From Piscirickettsiaceae bacterium (lineage in GTDB: Bacteria; Pseudomonadota; Gammaproteobacteria; Methylococcales; Cycloclasticaceae): a DNA stretch of 10,041 nucleotides. The notes under the pieces are model-generated. The model was not told where the DNA came from. It saw only the letters and a program-made list of their open reading frames with translations, and ran no database searches. The translations under genes were made by a program, and so were the position numbers. Where the stretch lies: contig NVSW01000080.1 of the NCBI GenBank assembly GCA_002401365.1, positions 1 through 10,041 on the forward strand, in the 5' to 3' direction. Of this stretch, positions 6,655-10,041 are shown one piece after another (within the stretch, counting starts at the first letter, position 1; each line of letters starts with the position of its first letter).

Positions 6655-7995
6655 ATGAGCCAACCCCTCGCCTTAATCGTAGATGATGAGCCTGACATTC
6701 GGGAACTACTAGAAATAACCCTATCTAGGATGGGCATCAATAGCAAAACGGCTGAAGATTTAACGAGTGCAAAAACCCTACTAAAAACTGACTCATTTGA
6801 TATTTGCTTAACTGACTTACAACTGCCTGATGGCAATGGCTTAGAACTTGTAGAGCATATTCAAAAACACTTCCCAACCCTACCGACAGCTGTTATTACC
6901 GCCTATGGCAGTATGGAAACAGCGATCAACGCACTGAAACTAGGTGCTTTTGACTTTGTATCAAAACCCGTTGACCTTAAAATATTAAAAAACCTCGTCA
7001 ATTCGGCGATAAAAATAAATGATGTTATATCGCCCGTAGAGCGCCGTAGTCGAGACCAACTATTAGGTGATTCTGTGATCATGGCCAAAGTACGCGCTAA
7101 AATCACTAAGCTAGCTCGTAGCCAAGCACCTGTTTATATAAGCGGCGAATCCGGCACCGGTAAAGAGCTGGTTGCAAAGCTGATTCATGAAAAAGGCCCT
7201 CGTGCAACGAATCCATTTGTACCTATCAACTGCGGCGCCATCCCTCACGAATTACTGGAAAGCGAATTGTTCGGCCACAAAAAAGGGAGCTTTACGGGCG
7301 CCATAGCCGATAAACAAGGCTTGTTTCAACAAGCTAACGGCGGCACCCTGTTTTTAGATGAAATAGCCGACCTACCGCTACATATGCAAGTTAAACTATT
7401 ACGGGCTGTTCAGGAAAAGTCCATTCGCCCCATTGGCCACGACAGAGAAATTCCTATTGATGTGCGCATACTCAGCGCCACACATAAAAATCTATCTAAA
7501 CTAGTTGATAACGGAGAATTCAGGCAAGATTTATTTTATCGTATTAACGTCATCGAGCTGCCCTTGCCCAGCTTACGTGAGCGCCAAGAAGATGTGGGCA
7601 TACTCGCGCAACATATTCTTAAAAAACTCAGCATCACCTTTTCTGAAGAACCCTTAAACCTCACCACGGCTGCACTTAAAAAGCTTAAGCAATATCCCTT
7701 TCCAGGTAACGTACGCGAATTAGAAAATATCTTAGAACGCACCATAACACTGTGTGAAAATACACAGATTGACACCGACGATATCGAACTGCCTGAAACT
7801 GAAGGCAACCCACAAACAACTCCCGCATCGAACCAAGGCGTACAGCTAGAAGACTATTTAGATACACTGGAAAGGGACGCCATTGTAAAAGCCCTTGAAA
7901 GCACACGCTGGAATAAAACAGCCGCGGCGAAAGAATTAGGCATTAGCTTTAGGGCATTACGCTACCGCTTAAAGAAATTAGGGCTAGATGACTGA
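6655..7995 (+). CDS. pilR: Sigma-54-dependent response regulator PilR
   Basis: PilR is the cytoplasmic activator that, once phosphorylated by PilS, binds upstream of pilA and opens the sigma-54 promoter by ATP hydrolysis. The 446 aa (about 445 in Pseudomonas) hold three domains. The receiver is at about 1-120, with acidic pocket D10-D11, phospho-acceptor D54, T82 and K104. The AAA+ domain is at about 136-370, with Walker A GESGTGKE (164-171), sigma-54 contact loop GSFTGA (211-216) and Walker B GGTLFLDE (229-236). The C-terminus is a Fis-type helix-turn-helix (about 400-446, ending in WNKTAAAKELGISFRALRYRL). The loop has Ser where the textbook motif is GAFTGA, a common tolerated variant. All catalytic residues are present. 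No terminator is visible after the stop, so some readthrough into pilA is possible. Confidence 0.95.
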   Translation: MSQPLALIVDDEPDIRELLEITLSRMGINSKTAEDLTSAKTLLKTDSFDICLTDLQLPDGNGLELVEHIQKHFPTLPTAVITAYGSMETAINALKLGAFDFVSKPVDLKILKNLVNSAIKINDVISPVERRSRDQLLGDSVIMAKVRAKITKLARSQAPVYISGESGTGKELVAKLIHEKGPRATNPFVPINCGAIPHELLESELFGHKKGSFTGAIADKQGLFQQANGGTLFLDEIADLPLHMQVKLLRAVQEKSIRPIGHDREIPIDVRILSATHKNLSKLVDNGEFRQDLFYRINVIELPLPSLRERQEDVGILAQHILKKLSITFSEEPLNLTTAALKKLKQYPFPGNVRELENILERTITLCENTQIDTDDIELPETEGNPQTTPASNQGVQLEDYLDTLERDAIVKALESTRWNKTAAAKELGISFRALRYRLKKLGLDD

Positions 7996-8003
7996 CAAAA
8001 ATA

Positions 8004-8016
8004 GTCACATTGTGAC
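8004..8016. promoter_or_regulatory. Perfect palindrome upstream of pilA, candidate PilR binding site
   Basis: GTCACA-T-TGTGAC is a perfect 6+1+6 inverted repeat just after the pilR stop. It lies about 150 bases upstream of the predicted pilA start of transcription, a normal distance for a sigma-54 activator enhancer. A second partial motif, CTGTC on the minus strand at 8031-8027, resembles the C/GTGTC unit described for Pseudomonas PilR sites. Assignment to PilR is inferred from position. The stem has too short a loop to be a terminator. Confidence 0.5.
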
Positions 8017-8063
8017 GCTAATAGACGACAGGCCACATGATTAAGGGCAGCAGTATAGTTAAA

Positions 8064-8131
8064 CCATTTAATAAATAATATTTATTTATTAATAAATTCA
8101 ATTAGTTATAATTATTTTTTATTTTTTTAAA
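8064..8131. promoter_or_regulatory. Very AT-rich stretch with IHF-like site between enhancer and promoter
   Basis: About 65 bases here are almost purely A and T. They contain the 17-base palindrome AATAAATA-A-TATTTATT (8070-8086), the palindrome TTTATTAATAAA (8085-8096) and T-tracts around 8114-8128. ATTCAATTAGTTA (8096-8108) matches the IHF consensus WATCAANNNNTTR at all but one defined position. Bending here would bring a bound PilR onto RNA polymerase at the -24/-12 promoter. Such a role for IHF is common at sigma-54 promoters but is inferred here. Confidence 0.45.
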
Positions 8132-8135
8132 TAAT

Positions 8136-8150
8136 TGGCACGGTCTCTGC
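8136..8150 (+). promoter_or_regulatory. Sigma-54 (-24/-12) promoter of pilA
   Basis: TTGGCACG starting at 8135 and CTGCT ending at 8151 match the RpoN consensus TGGCACG-N4-TTGCW except for one T to C change. The invariant GG (8137-8138) and GC (8149-8150) are exactly 10 bases apart, as required. Transcription should begin near 8162, giving a leader of about 40 bases with Shine-Dalgarno AAGGAA at 8191-8196. The sigma-54 activator PilR is encoded directly upstream. Confidence 0.9.
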
Positions 8151-8201
8151 TTTATCTATTCTTGCAAAACTAATTTTTTGTTAATAACATAAGGAAATAA
8201 A

Positions 8202-8663
8202 ATGAAAAACTTAAACGTCGTACATAATGTACAAAAGGGTTTTACCCTAATCGAATTAATGATCGTAGTTGCGATTATCGGTATTTTGGCTGCTCTAGCT
8301 ATACCGGCTTACCAAGATTACACTATTAAAGCGAAGGTTGCAGAGGGCGCATCAATGTCGGGCGCTGCTAAAACTGCTGTTGATATTTATTTCAGTGAAA
8401 ATGGCACCCTAACCAATGCAAATGGAGCTGGCACGCTTGGCATTTCAGTACCTACCGCCTACAGTGCAAAGTATGTATCAGCCGTCACTGTAAACGGCCT
8501 TGGCTTAATCACTGTAGAGCTTAAAGTTATACCTGAGCTAGGAACCGCTTCAGGCGCGTCATTCTTGATGACCCCTACTTCAAATGGTGGCTCAGCTCTA
8601 CAATGGAGAGTCCAAGGTACTGGCAGCAAACCCATGCCAGGAAAGTACTTACCTAAAACATAG
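8202..8663 (+). CDS. pilA: Type IV major pilin PilA (type IVa), lacking cysteines
   Basis: PilA is the structural subunit of type IV pili, used for twitching, adhesion and DNA uptake. The 153-aa prepilin has a short basic leader ending in QKG (11-13). Prepilin peptidase PilD should cut before F14, leaving FTLIELMIVVAIIGILAALA with the conserved Glu at mature position 5 (E18). The hydrophobic alpha-1 stalk continues to about residue 42. The globular part ends in a pilin-like pattern, ALQWRV (132-137) and KYLPKT (148-153). There is no cysteine anywhere: the usual WxC and the final Cys that form the D-region disulfide are replaced by Val and Thr. The ATG has a clear Shine-Dalgarno AAGGAA 5 bases upstream. 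A -24/-12 promoter precedes the gene and a terminator follows, so pilA is a single-gene high-output unit under PilSR control. Confidence 0.94.
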   Translation: MKNLNVVHNVQKGFTLIELMIVVAIIGILAALAIPAYQDYTIKAKVAEGASMSGAAKTAVDIYFSENGTLTNANGAGTLGISVPTAYSAKYVSAVTVNGLGLITVELKVIPELGTASGASFLMTPTSNGGSALQWRVQGTGSKPMPGKYLPKT

Positions 8664-8680
8664 CATAAGTAGTTAGTTTA

Positions 8681-8708
8681 AAAGGCGGCCTTAATGGCCG
8701 CCTTTTTT
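8681..8708 (+). terminator. Strong intrinsic terminator after pilA
   Basis: AAAGGCGGCC (8681-8690), a 5-base loop and GGCCGCCTTT (8696-8705) form a perfect 10-bp GC-rich hairpin followed by more T's (to 8708). It lies 17 bases after the pilA stop. It should isolate the abundant pilA message from the downstream membrane-protein gene. On the minus strand the stem is also followed by T's (complement of the A's at 8680-8683), so some bidirectional activity is possible. Confidence 0.93.
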
Positions 8709-8733
8709 ATTTCTATTCACTATACTATTTAGT

Positions 8734-10041
8734 ATGCCTTCCTCGCCACTATCAAAAACCCACTTCGCTTTCTTTCTTCTTGTTATAGCGATTATAACCA
8801 TAGCCGTTTATCAGCAGGGCATCTATGGACCTTTTGTATTTGACGATCATGGAAATATTCAAGAAAACACACAAATAAGAATCACCAAACTCGACACAGC
8901 CAGCCTAATAAGCGCCTCTATGTCTGGTAGAGCAGGCCCTTTAAAACGTCCTGTTGCCATGTTGAGTTTTGCACTTAACTATTATTTTGCTGATGGTTAT
9001 CAATATTTTGCATTCAAACTAACGAACGTCTTTATCCAAGTAATATGCGCGTGGCTATTATTTATTTTTAGCTTACAGCTTTTGCAGCAACCCGTCATTC
9101 AGAAGAAAGGTAAAATTAATGATAAAAACATTCCGCTAATTGCTTTCTCCATAGCCATGCTATGGGCAGCACACCCTATCAACCTAACCAGTGTGCTGTA
9201 TATCGTGCAAAGAATGACGTCGCTGAGCACATTATTTACCTTAGCAACACTGATTTTTTACGTTAAAGCGCGAATGGGCGTCTTCAATCATGACCCTGTA
9301 AAAAACCTCTTCACTTACATTGCCAGCTTTGTCTGCTTTTTATTAGCCATATTTAGCAAGGAAAATGCACTCCTTATTCCTGCATACTTACTTCTCATCG
9401 AATGGGTTTTCTTTACACGAAAAAAACCTTGGACCCGTTTTACAGAACTACCAATCCAAGCGAAAAACCTTATCTACACTTTATTAGCCATAGCGGTCGT
9501 TATCACCGCCGCTTTGGCTATTAATTATGCTTCTGGTGGCTATGGCAGTCGTTCTTTTACGCTTACTGAACGAGTATTGACTGAATCAAGAGTCATCACT
9601 TTTTATTTATCTCTTATCGTCTTGCCACGCATCAATGCATTTGGCTTATTTCATGATGATATACAGCTATCCACATCATTAACTGACCCATGGACAACCT
9701 TATTATCGATTATCTTTATTATTAGCTTAATAGCACTTGCTATTCGCTTGCGAGCCAGCAAGCCTTTGGTTTCATTTGGTATTCTTTTTTTCTTTACCGC
9801 TCATTTATTAGAATCGACTGTTTTTGGGCTAGAAATTGCTCACGAACATCGTAATCACTTGGCATCAGCAGGAATTATTATTGCTTTCGTTGGCTTTTTT
9901 ATCCATCAAAGATCATTCAACAACCGTACTTATACAATCACCAGCTGTATTATCTTTATCGCACTAAGCTCAACAACTATGTTTCGAGCTTATCAATGGC
10001 AAAACGACTATACATTGGCCTCGTACGAAGCCGCACACCAC
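8734..10041 (+). CDS. Polytopic membrane protein, GT-C glycosyltransferase-like (3' end outside window)
   Basis: The frame is open for 436 codons from the ATG at 8734 to the window edge, so the C-terminus is missing. It has a TM segment at about 11-29, then a loop with an acidic pair in GPFVFDDHGNI (32-42, D37-D38), and many further TM segments (for example about 96-117, 133-147, 162-177, 192-207, 244-263, 322-337, 347-360, 377-390 and 402-416). Other marks are HPINLTSVLYIVQRMTSLS (147-165), FSKENALL (207-214) and AHEHRNH (369-375). An acidic pair in the first extracytoplasmic loop, plus HP, QR and KEN/EHR motifs, resembles the PMT/TMTC branch of lipid-linked GT-C enzymes. Relatives often carry C-terminal TPRs, which would lie past the edge. 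The position after pilA suggests pilin glycosylation, as with TfpO or TfpW in Pseudomonas, but that is inference. The start lacks a clear Shine-Dalgarno. Confidence 0.72.
   Translation, partial: MPSSPLSKTHFAFFLLVIAIITIAVYQQGIYGPFVFDDHGNIQENTQIRITKLDTASLISASMSGRAGPLKRPVAMLSFALNYYFADGYQYFAFKLTNVFIQVICAWLLFIFSLQLLQQPVIQKKGKINDKNIPLIAFSIAMLWAAHPINLTSVLYIVQRMTSLSTLFTLATLIFYVKARMGVFNHDPVKNLFTYIASFVCFLLAIFSKENALLIPAYLLLIEWVFFTRKKPWTRFTELPIQAKNLIYTLLAIAVVITAALAINYASGGYGSRSFTLTERVLTESRVITFYLSLIVLPRINAFGLFHDDIQLSTSLTDPWTTLLSIIFIISLIALAIRLRASKPLVSFGILFFFTAHLLESTVFGLEIAHEHRNHLASAGIIIAFVGFFIHQRSFNNRTYTITSCIIFIALSSTTMFRAYQWQNDYTLASYEAAHH

Noticed and set aside
8004..8016. Palindrome at 8004-8016 as a CRP site or pilR terminator
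   Set aside because: CRP sites read TGTGA-N6-TCACA, but here the half-sites are in the reverse order with a 3-base gap. A one-base loop and no T-run rule out a terminator.
1..10041. CRISPR arrays, insertion sequences, tRNAs, defence or toxin-antitoxin genes
   Set aside because: I saw no regularly spaced repeats, transposase motifs, tRNA cloverleaf or CCA-ended sequences, and no extra genes between the housekeeping and pilus genes.

Overview
The window looks like chromosomal DNA from a gammaproteobacterium of moderate to low GC. The clues are a BamD lipoprotein beside what is probably the start of rluD, a succinyl-CoA synthetase operon, and a PilS/PilR two-component pair that reads into a sigma-54-dependent type IV pilin gene. 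From memory (not searched here), rluD-bamD-pilS-pilR is the Pseudomonas arrangement, and sucCD next to pilSR-pilA occurs in Xanthomonas/Xylella. The AT-leaning composition would suit a marine lineage such as Cycloclasticus or Methylophaga, but this is only a guess.

Layout. Positions 1-29 (minus) may be the first codons of rluD, divergent from bamD (103-957, plus). bamD meets nadE (959-2584, minus) tail to tail with one base between the stop codons. A strong intrinsic terminator for the minus strand lies about 30 bases upstream of the nadE start (2616-2642). Between it and sucD is a 233-base segment (2643-2875) with no convincing gene. Read on the minus strand it holds several perfect hairpins and many GGA motifs. 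sucD (2876-3748) and sucC (3759-4919) form a tight minus-strand operon, so the segment is the 3' UTR of sucCD and also the leader region of nadE. An 89-base AT-rich divergent region (4920-5008) separates sucC from pilS (5009-6652), which is followed 2 bases later by pilR (6655-7995). The 206 bases before pilA (8202-8663) hold a GTCACA-T-TGTGAC palindrome, a very AT-rich stretch with an IHF-like site, and a good -24/-12 promoter. pilA ends in a strong terminator. The last gene (8734 to the window edge, 436 codons, incomplete) encodes a polytopic membrane protein resembling GT-C glycosyltransferases and is a candidate pilin-modifying enzyme.

How the genes fit together. PilS (membrane histidine kinase) should phosphorylate PilR (sigma-54 activator), which drives pilA from the -24/-12 promoter. 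The adjacent GT-C protein may decorate the pilin or other surface molecules. SucCD is the substrate-level phosphorylation step of the TCA cycle, NadE makes NAD+, and BamD is an essential outer-membrane assembly lipoprotein. These are housekeeping genes. The least explained parts are the structured sucD-nadE RNA region, the pilin lacking its usual cysteines, and the membrane protein after pilA.
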